NCBI GenBank assembly: GCA_017163975.1
Contig: JAFFSR010000237.1
Coordinates: 6,882,001 to 6,946,000, forward strand
Direction of reading: 5' to 3'
Length of the DNA: 64,000 nucleotides
Source: Anastatus disparis
Lineage: Eukaryota > Arthropoda > Insecta > Hymenoptera > Eupelmidae
Within the stretch, counting starts at the first letter, position 1; each line of letters opens with the position of its first letter. The notes beneath the pieces are model-generated. The model searched no databases. It was not told the DNA's origin and was given only the letters and a program-made list of their open reading frames with translations. A program made the translations under genes and the position numbers. Positions 1 to 13,577 of the stretch are shown here, piece by piece.

Positions 1-999
1 TAAATGTCAGTTTTGTCAAAAAAAAAAGAAAAAAGAAAAGAATAAGATATTCTCCAATGCGTAGGCTAAATAGAATTAGAAAGAAAATAATTCGAGGTTA
101 TATAGAAGGAGTTTAAGGTTTGTTAAGCTTCTAAGAAACAGTAAAAGCCCTCCCAGCTTGCATTTGTATGCTCTCGTGTACTGTGTGTGCGATCTGACTA
201 TACGATATATATACAAAACTGCACATATGTATAACGCTAGACTGACTCTTATAACAGAATATATAAGAGGATGACAGTAAGACAAAGAGTATATATAAAA
301 GAAAGAGAGGATGAAATGAATGAAAGAAAGAGGGATAAATGTAGATATATAGGGAGCAAAAGAGGTCGTTTAAAAGAAGCTCAAGCAGGAAATAGAATCT
401 AGAGGAAGTGAATAAAAACAATTAAATTTTATGGAAGAAAGGATGTAAATAGAGCTTTCGTGTGCTGGATTTCACAATTGATTTTTCGAGTGCATGAATA
501 TTATTAACATTCGCTGCTTGAACGATTTTTCATCATACTTTTTAAATTTGTGAAAATTTTTTTATTTAGTCTTTTAATTTTGTATTGATTATGCTTATTT
601 TTTTGCACTTTGCAAATATTAAAACTTTGTTTTTAAATTGCATATGTACACTTCAAAAATAAATTAAATAAATCGAACAAGTGAATGATTTTTTCTTGAC
701 CTAAAAATAATCTGATGAATTGAAATGATCGATTAATCTATTCGTTGATCACCGCAAGTACTAAATTCAGTATAATAATATATTACAAGAAAAAATGATA
801 CATCTGAACATACTAATAAAATCGCATAACTACAATGTACTTTTTCTATCCATTCATTTGTTTTCTCTTACTCCCAACTTTAGTTAAAAAAAAACAACTG
901 AAAACTAAAAAAAAAACTAAGAAAATAATGGCAAATATACTATAGAGAGTAGGAAAGAAAAGAGAAAAGAGGTATAAGCGGTAAGCGTTGCAGCAGCCC
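1..999. other. AT-rich non-coding sequence
   Basis: Nothing gene-like is seen. Several short open frames on both strands are rich in F, L, Y, S and I, as expected from AT-rich chance frames. Positions 40-420 are purine-rich on the + strand. Confidence 0.6.
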
Positions 1000-1093
1000 T
1001 TGACGGGGATAAATGTCGTCGTTGCACCGCTTAAGATGAATATCGGGTCATATTTCACAGAGTTGGCCGTGAAATATGCCGCGCGCCCGTCAA
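1000..1093. other. GC-richer island with two nested inverted repeats
   Basis: CATATTTCAC (1049-1058) and GTGAAATATG (1069-1078) form a perfect 10-bp dyad with a 10-base spacer. Outside them TTGACGGG (1000-1007) and CCCGTCAA (1086-1093) are also exact complements. The block is conspicuously less AT-rich than its surroundings and includes GCCGCGCGCCCGTC. A short open frame crosses it but resembles no protein I know. It could be a regulatory element or a structured RNA. Confidence 0.4.
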
Positions 1094-4000
1094 ACGCGCC
1101 GTTTAAACATTTTCTCTCTCTCTCTCTCTTTACTTCTTCTTTTCATATTTCTCTCTTGTTCTTCCTCTTCTTCTTTTTAGTGTATTATTTTAATAATGCT
1201 CAAGCAAGAGCAAACCTTCGTTCCGCACAAAGACTCTCCTCGCGTCTCTTCTCTTAGACTCGTCTTTGAGATTGTTGCTTACGATCGTAGAGATGTAAAA
1301 GGAAAAAAAGAATAAGAAAGAGAGAGAGAAAGAGAAAAGAATCAAGTACCCAGACAGCTTTTAACGAGGAGATAAACGTTGTTGGCTGCATGGAACATGC
1401 GCTTATTAGAGCTAAGGGCAGGGCATTCAGTGCAAAAGATGCAACGATTTTAGCGATCGTGTATGTACCATGTCGATGAATGAAAAATTACTAATTTTTT
1501 AAACGCGTTTTTAATGCTCAACCATTTTAACTTTAATATTTCTTTCGTAATGTTTTATGGTTGAAATTCGACTGTATATAGAATTTGTTTATTTAAAGTT
1601 TATTTCATATTTATTTTTACTTATAAAAAGGTTGTCGACAGTTTTTTAAATTATAATTTTTTTAAATAAGTAGCTAGTTTGATGTAAAATATTCATTTTT
1701 ATATAAAAAATTGTTTCTCATAAAAAAAAATTTTTTTTTAAGTAAAATATAATTATTAAGGCATCTTCAAAGAAACTGCAAAGTGAATTTACCTTTTTCT
1801 GAAAGGTTAATTGAGTCTTTTATGTAAATATCACGGAAATGTAGAAGGAAATATGAAAAATCTGAGAAATTTAAATTCGTATAACGCTCGCGTAACAACT
1901 GTTGTTGAATAAAGTTTATAGTAAATTTCATTATAATTTTATTTTTTTCCATTCATATTCAAATCATTGAATATGCAGAATATAATTATTAAAATAACTC
2001 AGTACTTCTTGTACTTAAAATTAGTTTTTTCTAAATAAAATTCATAATTATATGTTTAAAATTTTAATAAGTAGAGAAAGTAGAGATTTTAATAATTATC
2101 AAGTCAAGTCAGACACTTAACCGACTCACTGCATTTCGTTAATGTAGTAGCCAAAACACTTTTAACAATAATTGATTATAATTAATTTACAGTTAATTAA
2201 AAAAATTGTAAAGAATTTAAACATAATTTTCACATAATAGAAAATATATATCCAAAAAAAATTTTTAAATACCATTTGTGACCCTGAAAAACAAAATAAA
2301 TAATATTTTTTATTGTTTTTTTTTTTACTTTGAAATTTCATCAGAAACAGCTTCTTATTATAAATTTCAGCTCAGAAAATTTATAAAATAAGTTGCAGAA
2401 TGAGTTAATAGTAAATGTACTAATCACACATAAACTTTTCACATTTTCTTACAAGTTATAAAAATGACATTTCACTCCATCAAAACACATCTTTATTAAT
2501 CTTATCATAAATTATACAATTTAAACTCTTATAAAAATAGAAATTAAACTTGAGCACATCATGCTCTTCCATCTAATCACAACGCAATCATACATTTGAT
2601 AAATAGCCTTGTTAGCTTGATATACGCATAAGCGTGCGACTAATTGGCGTCGAATAAATTAGCAGGAGTGTATAAGCAAGTACGTATACGTTGAGTCTCA
2701 TTTTACGATCTTCTATTGTATGCTAAAATCACTTTAAGAAAAAGATCTTCATAATTCTGAGATAAAAATCGCAAGCTTTTCTCATCATTGATTATCTTCT
2801 TCTCTACACATTTAGATTAATATTGAAGCTGACTTTATAATACGATAATAAGATTTTATTCAGTTAGGAATCCTCGTATTTTACTACAATTCAAAAAAAA
2901 GTGAAGAAGGAGGGACCATTCGGTCTTTATCTCATCTTGGCGCTAAAGGCACTTTTTCAAAAGACTTTATCTATTTGTTTGGCCGTCTTGGCACGCCTTT
3001 ACTCTTTTTGCTCTATATATATCTTCAGCTTCTCTTTTCTTATCTATTTATCTCTATTTGTCGCTAAGTTGCAAGCAAGCGCGACGAGAGACTATATACG
3101 TGACTCACGTTAATCGTTTCGAATAGCCTTTTGCTAGGCAACAGGACGAGTTCTTAAAGAGATGGCGATCGAAAAAATGAAAAATACAGTTTTTTTTTCT
3201 ATTTTAATTGTTTTATTTCGTGAGTTATGATTATCTAGAAATGGATAAGCTCGTGGTTTATTTTTATTGTTGGATTAAATGATTTTTAGATGTACGATTG
3301 TGTAAAGTACGTTCGTATGGGCGTGCGGGTTTATTAAAAGGATTATAAAATACTTTTGTCATAAATTTTTATTATCTTTGGAGATATTACGTAACGTTAA
3401 GTAATAAAGGCTTTTTTCGTCGACAAAAAAAAGTTTACTTGTAAAAATATTAGTTTTTAATTAGTTTTCTTAATATCTCATGTTTACTACTGTAAGAATT
3501 TTCATTGCGTAATAAAGCATAATATTTTTAATTGAAAATCCTCATTACTATTCCAACGTCATTCAATTAAGAAAAACTTTAATCATTGTTAAAATTATTT
3601 CTTAATGGCATAAATATCCAACCGCAAAATAATCTCGAATTAAAAAAAAAAAGAAGCAAGTATAATCTTTCCGACTCGTGAAAATTTGAATTATCCAGTA
3701 CTAAAAAGTTCACCTAAATTAGAAAGCTTAATGTAACATCTTCCTTCCTAATAACTCCCACTCAACCTTTGCGCTATATACAATTCCCCTGGGTGAATCC
3801 TATCTTACTTTTACATCTCTCGGCCATTCTCTCCTCCTTTACACCTTCACTTCTTCCTTACCACACAACAATTCTCTTCCTTCATCTTTTTTCTCTTCTT
3901 CTTTTTTTTTGCTTTGTACTAAATCTATATATATAAGGAGTCCTAACTCGTGTGCGTCGGCCGTGTTATTAGATGTTCTCACGGTTTTGCGCGCGTGTGC

Positions 4001-5797
4001 GCGTGACACGAGCAGCAAAAGTATTGTATTCAAGCGGCGTCTTTTCTCCTTTGCCTCTCTCACTCTTTTTCTTATACTTTAGTGTCGGCAAGCAAGCCCT
4101 TTGAGAGAATTTCTTTTGTAGAAAGAGAGAAAAAGAGAGTAAAAAGAGTTTTTAAATCTTGAGGGAGAGAAGCAGGTGTTTCGAAGCTAAGGTCGTTGTT
4201 TTCGTTTGGACAAGGTACTTTACGAGAAAGCGAATTATGATTCATTTTGAACGTTTTTTTTTATTTTTTTTTTTTAACTTTATTTTAATCGCCTTGCGAT
4301 CTTGTTATTTTTACAGATTTTTACAAAGTAACGTTCGAAGGAATTATTGATTAGAGATTTAATATCTAGGTCAACCTGATAATTTTTATATTTGCCATTG
4401 CGTTACTATTTATTTCTGTAAATTTAAAAAATTCAAATATGTAATTTAAACGAATAAAGATAAGAAGTAATATTATTATTAGAATATAAATAAATTCAAT
4501 TTTTTCTAAATCAATTTGACCCATATTTTTCTTTCGAGGACAATATCAGTAAATTGACTTTTAAAAAAAGTACAACAGTTGCCAATTTTCATTAATCAAA
4601 TTCAACATATAACGTATAAGTACATAAAATATTTGACAACAAACGCTTTGTTTACTTAATCTACAAAAAAATATCGCGAGCATTAACAAATTGACTCCTA
4701 AAAAAAAAACTAAATTCACTAAAACGCCCAAACATTTCAGTAGCATTATTCTGTTAAATAGCCATATTTTTTCCCTCTCAGACGCGTTATTCACTTTCTC
4801 ATCCCCCTTTATATGTATAGCAAAAGCGGCATCATAATAACCACCTCAAAGACGCTAACACAGCACCTTTTTTTTCTTTATTTTTTTCATTCCCTCTTAC
4901 ACCTTCCACTATCTCATTCTCTTTCTCTTATAACACACCGCTATCGCATTATTCAAAGAGCGAAATAGTATAAAAAGCACCTGCCGATTTGTTGCCTCGA
5001 AGCACCTCTTTCTTTTTTCTTTACACGATACACATAACACAAACGTATTTATAAGCTCATGGTAATTTATGCTCGAAAGATTTTTTTTATATAAAGCCCG
5101 TGGGATAACAGTCGATTATGAAACGTCCTTTTTTCATTTAACCGATATATTTATAAGCATATTTTATATTGCATATATAGAAGTATACATACACACGCGG
5201 GATTAGGTGTGCTGCGCAAGAAACTCCTGTGCATTTGCATTTATTGCAAGCGAGTTAGCAAGTCTTATAACTTAAAAAAAAAAGATTTATTTCTCTTTGG
5301 TATTCGAACGTATATATGTACGTATGCAAGTTGGATTTAAGATGCATTGATTGTTATATAGTATATACATGGAGTAAAGGGGCCTTTATGTAGGTTGCGC
5401 ATGATTTAGTCCTGGCAGATGTGGCGAGCGAAAAAAAAAGTGGCATGCGATTATCAAAGCGAGAAAAATAACACTTGTTAAGAGACGAGCTTTTTGTTAT
5501 TGTTTTTAGAAAGTTCTTGCATTTTTTTTCATGTCATAATAAAGCGGCTGTGAAGCGATGTCTCAATCATTATTTTAGTTATAAATTATATTTCTAGTAG
5601 TATCCTTCATTATTACGGTACGTTATTTATGTTTGGCGTGAGTAAGAAAAGTCGTTTTGTAAATTTTTCATTATAATAAATTACTTTTTTTGCCTTATTT
5701 ACGAGACTGGAAATTAAAAAAGTTAATGTTTTAATTATTAGAAGTAGGAATTGTAAAAAAAAAACTTTATTATGATATAATATCTTTCTCGATAAAA
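1094..5797. other. non-coding, low complexity; no gene seen
   Basis: AT-rich sequence with a CT run at 1113-1129, long A and T homopolymers, and a pyrimidine-rich block at 3740-4060. ATTTGCAT (a POU octamer core) occurs at about 5231. I see no frame with recognisable protein features. Confidence 0.6.
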
Positions 5798-6000
5798 TTT
5801 TTTTTTTATTTTATTTAACGTCGCTGTATTTATGCTATCATAGCGATGCTAATTAGCGACGGAGGTCATCAGTGTTTTTGTAAACAAAGCACATGTAATT
5901 GTACATTGGTGCTTGTATAAATCGGCCGAGAGCGGGATTGGAACTCGGGACCCCGAGATTACGAACCCGTTGCTCTACCGAGTGAGCCACTGAAGACCTC
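5798..6000 (-). repeat. tRNA-derived SINE, copy 1
   Basis: Read on the minus strand, the element begins GAGGTCTTCAGTGGCTCACT, followed by CGGTAGAGC (an RNA polymerase III box A match). A box B-like GAGTTCCAATCCC follows, then a roughly 120-base body ending AACG...TTAAATAAAA and an A tail. The tRNA head is too degenerate in its stems to be a working tRNA and is fused to the same body found in three other places here. I could not find a convincing target-site duplication. Confidence 0.85.
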
Positions 6001-6682
6001 GAAAGAAAGAATCATTAAGAATATTCAAAATTGAATAAATATAAATTAATCAGTACTAATCACCCTTAATTAACACATAAACTTTATAAATTTATCATCT
6101 TTCACTCACGATCAACAATATAATATATCTCACAGGTGAAGTCCATTAAACATCATCATAAATTGATTTTCACATAATAATAATAACAATGATAATAATA
6201 TTAATAACCACAAAATTCTAATAGTAACGTTAATTAACGTCAAAATGAATGGTCCATGAATTATAAACCATGTATACCTGTATACATACATGTATCCAAA
6301 GGTAAACAGAGCATAACGACAAAATTGTTATGTTATGAGTATATTGTTGAACAATCAGCGCTCAATGACCTATAGCTTATTTTCATCCTATCCTGGTTCA
6401 TAGTTAATGTCCAAAATTGCCAGAAGACACTTGAAATTTTGCTTTTGTTATAACACACATGCACACATACATATATTCCCGAAAACTATTCTCGTATTTG
6501 GTATTACATACACGAATGAGAGCGAGAGAGAGGGAGAGAGAAAGAACGAACGAGTTTTGGGAGTATATTATATTGCTCGACACTAGCGAATTGCATTATG
6601 TTACTCATACATCAAGGGCACTCACTTGATACACTACGTGCACTTCCGACGCTGTTGAGTATGTTATATACCCCTATATCTT

Positions 6683-6691
<9 letters not shown>

Positions 6692-6734
<43 letters not shown>
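6692..6734 (+). repeat. (CT)n microsatellite
   Basis: About 21 uninterrupted TC dinucleotides, homopyrimidine on the + strand. Confidence 0.95.
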
Positions 6735-6738
<4 letters not shown>

Positions 6739-8677
6739 TAATATTAAGTGCATTTCGGGCGTGTGCTTAAGTTTTCCGTCTATTTTTTACTTATATTGTA
6801 TTTATAGTTTTACTTTTTGATGAATTAAAGTTAAACCTGTTTTATAGAATGATTCTATGTTTGGAAGTTATATTAATGGACTTAGAATTGTATATTTTGA
6901 AATTTTTGTTTGAAATTAATGATATTATTTTGAGATAAGATAGAAGTATATCGATGACACATTGACTTAAAAGATAACATAAATGACATTTATTTCAAAT
7001 CTTTTGTCCAAATAAAAATGTAATAATTTTTTTATAACAATACCTTTAATACTTTTAAAAGGCTATTAAGTACTGTTTCAAATTGAAAAAAACAGATTCG
7101 ATACAACAAAATCAAACTTTTTTTTAACAATAAATTTAAAACTTTTCAAAATTTCCACACGTGTCACTTTGAAGTTGGATCGACTTCAAATAAAACTTTT
7201 TAACTTCAACTTATCCAAAGTTTTTAAAAAATAAAGAAATGAAAAAATAGAAAAAAATCAAATACCAACTTAAAACTTTCTTCACCATTGTTACAAAACA
7301 TCGTACATATATACAGACCTATCGTCATAAACTTATATATCAAATGATACATCATACTATTAACTTTTTTCTTTTCATTTCATCTATCATTCTTTTTTTT
7401 TCCAACACCAGTTTTCTATGTATGCATTATGTATTTTAAAGTGCACTTGTAGCCTTCATTCCGAGCGAACGATACTTCTGAAGTTAAGGACCGAATGTTT
7501 CACGCGTTGCATGTGCAGAATAAAAAAAAAATTAATACTTTTTACAAACACATACACACACATGTAACGTATATGCATTTGGTTGTTGAAGAGAAAATCA
7601 ATAATGACGTCGCGGTGCTACACAATGGTAAAAGTGGTTTCGATGGAAAATTAACCTATGCCAAGCGGTCGTAGGTCTGTATCACTTCATCGGTCACTGA
7701 ATCATATATGAAATAAGCAATGATATACGAATATAGCATTAATCGCATGTCATTGAATAAAGGCACGAGTTGATTGCTACTTTATCAATTGGTATTATTT
7801 TTCTCTCTTTTTTTTGCGTTCCATACCATTCTTTTTTTTTTCAATATTTACATATTCATTTTATGTTGAAATTTGAAATTTAAATAAAATGTCCATTTTG
7901 TATAAATACAATTTTAACAAATATTTCAATTTTGTAACTAATACCTGCAGTGGATTATATTTACATATGAGAAGTAATAAAATGCAATTCGAAACTTTTT
8001 TTTTAAATTTCAATATTGACATACGTTTATTGAAATTTTTTGCTTTGATTTTCCAAAAATCAAATGCAATATTTTATGAATATTATCACGTATCTGCAAA
8101 ACAAAATTAAAAATTCTTAATAGACGAATTAAAGTAAAGGTCATGATGGAAAAAATGAGACGTGCTAATTCAACGTTGATTTTATAAGAAAGAATTTAAA
8201 TTATAACTTCAAAAAGCCATAGCTTTGTGTACCAAATGAACTGGAAATTTCGATAAAGTTATAATTTTTTAAAGCAATTTAAAGTGCCAAATCAGGGCAA
8301 AGATTCACCAAATCCCCTCTTTTAGAAATTTACTCGAACGACCCATTTATTTAAAAACTTTCGTTGGAAACAAAGGAGATAATAAAATATTAACGAGAAT
8401 ATGACGCATCCAATAAGATTTTCTCACGGCTAAATGAATTAATCTACTAGAATATTTTTCGTTTAAACAAAAGATATAATTTTTTCAAACATCAAAGCTC
8501 ATACATTACAAGATTTAGAACAATAAAAAGCAAAATATACACCGTTTAGAAATGCATTTATCAAACTTCGTACACAAACTTGCCGTAGAAACACGACTGC
8601 GCCTCTTGATAGCTATTGCCAATTCCAACACACAGTCGGATATGTTTAGTAAAATAAAACAATCACTTTAGTTAGCT

Positions 8678-8679
8678 TA

Positions 8680-8727
<48 letters not shown>
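8678..8727. repeat. (AT)n microsatellite
   Basis: About 25 AT dinucleotides with a single C interruption at 8698. Confidence 0.95.
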
Positions 8728-8729
<2 letters not shown>

Positions 8730-11700
8730 AACAGCGCTAAAAATTCTTTATGCTAATTTGGTAGGCGTATATGTACGCGCGCCTTAATATAACAATTCTG
8801 GGAAGGCTTAATATAACGCTTAGAGCAATTCAAGAAAGGATGAAGTACGTTAAGCTGCGAGCTTATAAACAAGATAGAAAAAAACAAAAAGAAATATCGC
8901 GCGTCATGCTCATTATCTGTAAATTGAAAAGCTTAAAATGCAACACCTTGCGCTACAATGTTGCTAAAAAAAAAAGATGCAGACTGTGGCTTATAAATCA
9001 ATGCGTAACGATTTGCCGTTTAAGGTTTTGTTTTGTTTTTGCTTGTGAAGTCAGAATAAATATAAAAACTTTTTCAAAAGAGTGAAGTGAGAAAAGTGGG
9101 ATTGAGTAATGGCTTTGAAGTATGTTTTAAACTATTGATTAGAATTTGACGCATTAGTATTTTATAATGCAAGTTGTGTCTTATACAATTTACGAAAAAA
9201 TAATGTAAATTTTAATATGCATACAAAGAAAATAAATAAGTATTTTTATGCTTTTACAAAATTGTATAAAGAGTCTCGTCTATTTAATTTTTAATATATT
9301 ATTTTTATTTTGAAGTTAGTAAATATTTCGAATTTAATATAATTTTGAAAAAAGAGTCAATTTCGCTAAGAGTCATGTAAAGCTTTCAAATGAATGATTT
9401 TGAAAAAAAAAATTTTTTTTCAGAAACTACGTAAAAGTTAAGATTAAACACTCTCGATTATATAAAAAAAAATTATTTCAAAAGTTACTTCATTAAAAAG
9501 TTATGAAGGAGCAAAAAAAAAACATCATGAATATAACGTAAAAGTTGAATTTTTATTAATATTGTATACTAAAATTTTTTCATAATTTTCATCTTATCAT
9601 AAGTTCACGTAACTAAAAATTAAGTAAACTTGATATTTTTTTTAATAAATAAAAATATTTTTATTTCAACATTCGTAAATATTTGTTTAAAAAAGTTTTT
9701 AAAATCATTTGCTTTAGCCAATGTCTCTGTATATTTAAAATTGAAAATAAAAATTTTTACAGCGTAGACTTTTTAAATGATAAACCATTCGAAATGTTTG
9801 TCGCTGCAGTCATAAGTCTTTAAAGGAACGAAGTAGTTTAGTTTGCTGGCCTTTTAAAGTAATGAAATCGAAACATTTAATAAAACAAACCATAAAAATA
9901 AGTAAATTTTATATCGACGCAGCGTACCGCTATAAAACTAAAAAAGAAAAGTAAAAGACACAAAAAAAAAGTCTAAACTAGATTCAACAAATGCTCTCCT
10001 AATTTTTCACGCCTTCTAATACAAAAATTAACATACAGAACCAAATCCTTACATATTCTTACAAGTGAATAAAAAAATAAGATTTCTTTCCTTCTTACAC
10101 TCCTTTATTCTTTTTTTTTTTGCTTTAAAGTCTTGGCGTACGCACGAGTGCTCATTCGATGTTAGATTTTACGAGCAAACATGTCGTTCGTTCGGTCGAA
10201 TGTACGAGCGAAACTATACGGAAATTGAATTCGAAGGTGCGGGAAGGGTATTAAAGCCCATACGTATATGTATACACACGCACCTACTATATACCCCCTC
10301 CTCCTCCCGCACACCTTTTACACGAATGCGGCACTTGTTCGACTGTGCGCTTATACGTGCATGATTCTATGTAAGGTTTTGAATTCGATATCTTTTGGTA
10401 AAAATTTGTTACTTTCTTTCTTTTCTTGTTTGTTTTTCTCCTGTGCGTAATTGAATTTTGTTTTTGTAAAATTTATAAAGTCAGTGTGATTGTAAGCTCG
10501 GCGAGTTAATGGTATTCGGTTAAACAAATAACGAACGAAATCAAAGAAAGTAAATTTCTTATCGGTTATTTAATTAGAGAAGATTATTGTACACCTTTAA
10601 GCGCTACACGATTTTTATTTTAAAGCTCCTCGGATTATTATCTTCAAATCAGTAATTCCACCTCGACATTAATAAAATTTGCCGGTGTATAAACGCCATT
10701 TAATGTTTCTTTCATTCAATATTTACAGAAAATAACAAATAAGAGAGAGAAAAAAAGAAGAATCAAACGAATACTATAATCCTATAAGGTCAAAGTGCAG
10801 CACACTCAATAATCCCGACAAAACCGTCCCCCTTCCATTAGCTTCTTCTTTATAGCAAACCTTGAGAGAGAGAGAACTTCAAGCAAGACATAACTTTTAA
10901 GAAATTATCTACTGTAAGTCTTGAGAACATTTTCGCCTACGGAAAATCCTTTCCTTCCTTTTTTTTTCTTCTTCTTTTTTTCCCGTCTCGTTCTTATTTT
11001 GTTTTTAGTTCAACCGCAGCACAGCACAAGCCCACCCACACGTGTTTAACATTGTGTCGCAGGCCAATAACTTATACGACTGCTCGTTAAAAGATGCGTA
11101 CGCGCGTTATAAAGAAACGGCCTTATGAAAAAAGCCTAAATGCGCGACAGGTTTTGCTTTATTAAGGAGGGAAATTATAAGCTATAAAGAATTTTTTTTA
11201 GGACGCGAAAGTGCTTTATATGCGTTTTATACAGTACGTTGCTTATAAGCATAGATTTTCCAAGGTGCCAAGAAAGTGGGTGCGTTATTGATGCTGCACG
11301 TAATGCTTGAATGACTTGATAAATTTATGAATTATTGAAAAAATAAATTTTAAAACGTGATTTAGAATTTTTAAATTTCAGCGTAGGACGAGTTTGATTG
11401 ATTGTAATGTTGAATTTGTACAAAGTACTTCCTTCATGACTGTTTAGGTAAAGTGTACATTATGGTATTATGATTAATTTTATTTTCAACAAACGTTTAA
11501 ATAACTTTCTATAAATGAATAACGATTATTATTCAATTGTATATTTTTTACGTGTTTACTTTATCTGCATAATAAGAAAATAAAATTATCCATCTAAATC
11601 AATTATTAATGAATATTGAATGGAAAATTTATTCTTAGATTAACTATTATTTGTTTTAAGAATCAATTTAGAATGAAGAAATTTATTATTCCTTGTGCTC

Positions 11701-13224
11701 AAGGATTTATAAATAATCTTTTAAAACTCTGCTTTTTTGTCTTTATTTTTCTCTCTCTCGGCGAACAAAACTTTAATAATAAAAAAAAGGGAAACAACCA
11801 TGTCGCATAATCCTCCCGTTTCAAACACCGGAAAACGTGCCGTCACAGCAGCCATACGCTTACATACATATAAAAATAATAAAAAAGAAGAAAAGAAAAC
11901 TATGCATAACCCAAAGCTTCTCTTTCTCTCATATACACGTATATAGAATGTAATATCCACGTAGGCTATTTCAGTGTTTTAAGGTGATTTACACGGCCGC
12001 GTCGGCGCGTTCGCTGCACCAGCCCACATGAAAAATAAGAACCTCTGCTGGTGGTATATATACAAGAGTGAAAGAGCTAAAGAGTGAGAGAGAACACGAA
12101 ATGTCGTAGGAATAAATAAATCAACAAAGAGCGAGATGGAGCAACTTTCCTTCATCCTCTCTCATCTCTCTGCGAATAGGCAAAGCACAACATAGAGAAA
12201 GAGAGAGAGAGAGTAATCGGCGAATAAAAGGCAATGCCGAGAGAGCAGATGGCAAAGCATTATATATACGTATATACAGAATGAGAAAGCAAGAGAGAGA
12301 TGGTGTGTTACGCTTATGTACGTACGCCTAGCCATTAGCTAATGGACCACCGACGCGAAGCGACAAGTCTCTCTATCTCTTCTCTTGGCTTTAACGTTTA
12401 CTAGACACTGCTATATACCTGTTTCTATACTTTATCTTCTTTTAGATGTATATATATGTTTGTGAAGAGAAATTTCTCATTCCTCTCTCTCTCTCTCTCT
12501 TCTTCTATCTCCTCTTGGAAATGGTTCAATCAATCGTATCCTTACCCTTTAACCACTGTTCTTGTATTTTGTTTTCTTTTTTCTTTTTTGAGAGAGGGAA
12601 AGGAGGAAGGAAGGTAAGGGATGGTTTTCATACTCTTTCTTCTATTGCTTTTTGGTGCTTATTGTGAGATGCGTACAATTTGCTGATGGAATGAGGAAAA
12701 AGAGAGATTTTGTCTTTGGACTCTGTGGGAAGGGAAGTTTTCAAGAATTTGCGTACATGGTCAATTGAGCACGGATGGGTGATTGGTCGACTGGAAGATT
12801 TGCTTTTTATTGCTTTCGTCTGATGAAACTTTTAAGTATTCATACAATTGTATCTGGTTAGTATTCTGATACGATAAAATATCGTTAGTTAATGAGATAA
12901 TAAAGTTGATGCCTCTCATTTTTTTGTATTATTTTTATATTTTAATCCATCGAAAAATAGACACTAATAACCCCAATCGAAATAGAATGAAATATAAGAA
13001 GGCGGTAAAAATTAAATGTTTCTTCAATCAAAATATGGCATTAATTTGCTATAAATTAGAAGCAATGATCATATTTTAATCGAAGAATATTTGACGCTGA
13101 TATTTTATTTATTTACGACCTACAAAATTTTCTATAAGGAAATTTTTTAATTTATTTGAATATATTCATATTACAGTGAATATGTTAATTTAATATTATG
13201 AACGTTTTTTTATTGAATAAAATG

Positions 13225-13287
<63 letters not shown>
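13225..13287 (+). repeat. (AAT)n microsatellite
   Basis: About 21 AAT/ATA triplets, ending 25 bases before the fused splice site at 13312. If that site is used, the repeat would fall where a branch point is expected, so repeat length could affect splicing; this is inference. Confidence 0.95.
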
Positions 13288-13289
13288 TA

Positions 13290-13320
13290 AAAATTATTTC
13301 TTTATGTTTCAGGTGAGTAA
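13290..13320 (+). promoter_or_regulatory. candidate recursive (zero-exon) splice site
   Basis: A pyrimidine-rich acceptor and a strong donor are fused: TTTCTTTATGTTTCAG|GTGAGT, with the junction at 13312/13313. This is the arrangement of Drosophila ratchet points, where a long intron is removed in steps and the site regenerates a 5' splice site. It is on the same strand as the DDR-family gene and would lie 42.5 kb upstream of its first recognised acceptor. That the gene's intron extends this far is inference. Confidence 0.45.
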
Positions 13321-13373
13321 AAAAATTGAATTCTCTATTGAAAGAAAACAACACAGATAGTAGGAATCAAGGT

Positions 13374-13577
13374 ATTTTTTGTTTTTTATTTTATTTAACG
13401 TCGCTTTATTTGTGCTGTCATTACGATGCTAATTAGCGACGGAGGTCGTCAGTTTGTTTGTGAACAGAGCACATGTAACGTACAGTGGTGCTTGTATAAA
13501 TAGGCCAAGAGCGGGATTCGAACTCGAAACCTCGAGATTACGAATCCATCGCTCTGCCGACTGAGCCACTGACGATT
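13374..13577 (-). repeat. tRNA-derived SINE, copy 2
   Basis: Same organisation as the copy at 5798-6000. It has a box A-like CAGTCGGCAGAGC, a box B GAGTTCGAATCCC (the canonical GTTCGAATCC core), the shared body with GCGACGGAGG-type sequence on the + strand, and a T-rich tail on the left. The outermost head (about 13570-13577) has diverged from the other copies. It lies about 60 bases right of the fused splice site at 13312. Confidence 0.85.

Larger units (their letters stand above)
6001..13224. other. non-coding stretch with microsatellites; no gene seen
   Basis: It holds a CT tract (6692-6734), an AT tract (8678-8727) and several less AT-rich patches (about 7440-7690, 10130-10370, 11985-12060) that could be conserved non-coding DNA but have no clear signature. 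TTTAG|GTAAAG at 11447/11448 is a weak fused splice-site candidate. AAG|GTAAGG at 12613/12614 looks like a donor but sits in a purine-rich run. Confidence 0.55.

Noticed and set aside
5925..6000. tRNA gene (also at the three other SINE heads)
   Set aside because: The A and B boxes are present but the acceptor and anticodon stems do not pair, and each is fused to the same SINE body and A-rich tail.
12039..12060. Similarity to insect miR-317 (shared GCTGGTGGTAT)
   Set aside because: The seed region differs and the surrounding fold does not give a precursor-like stem.
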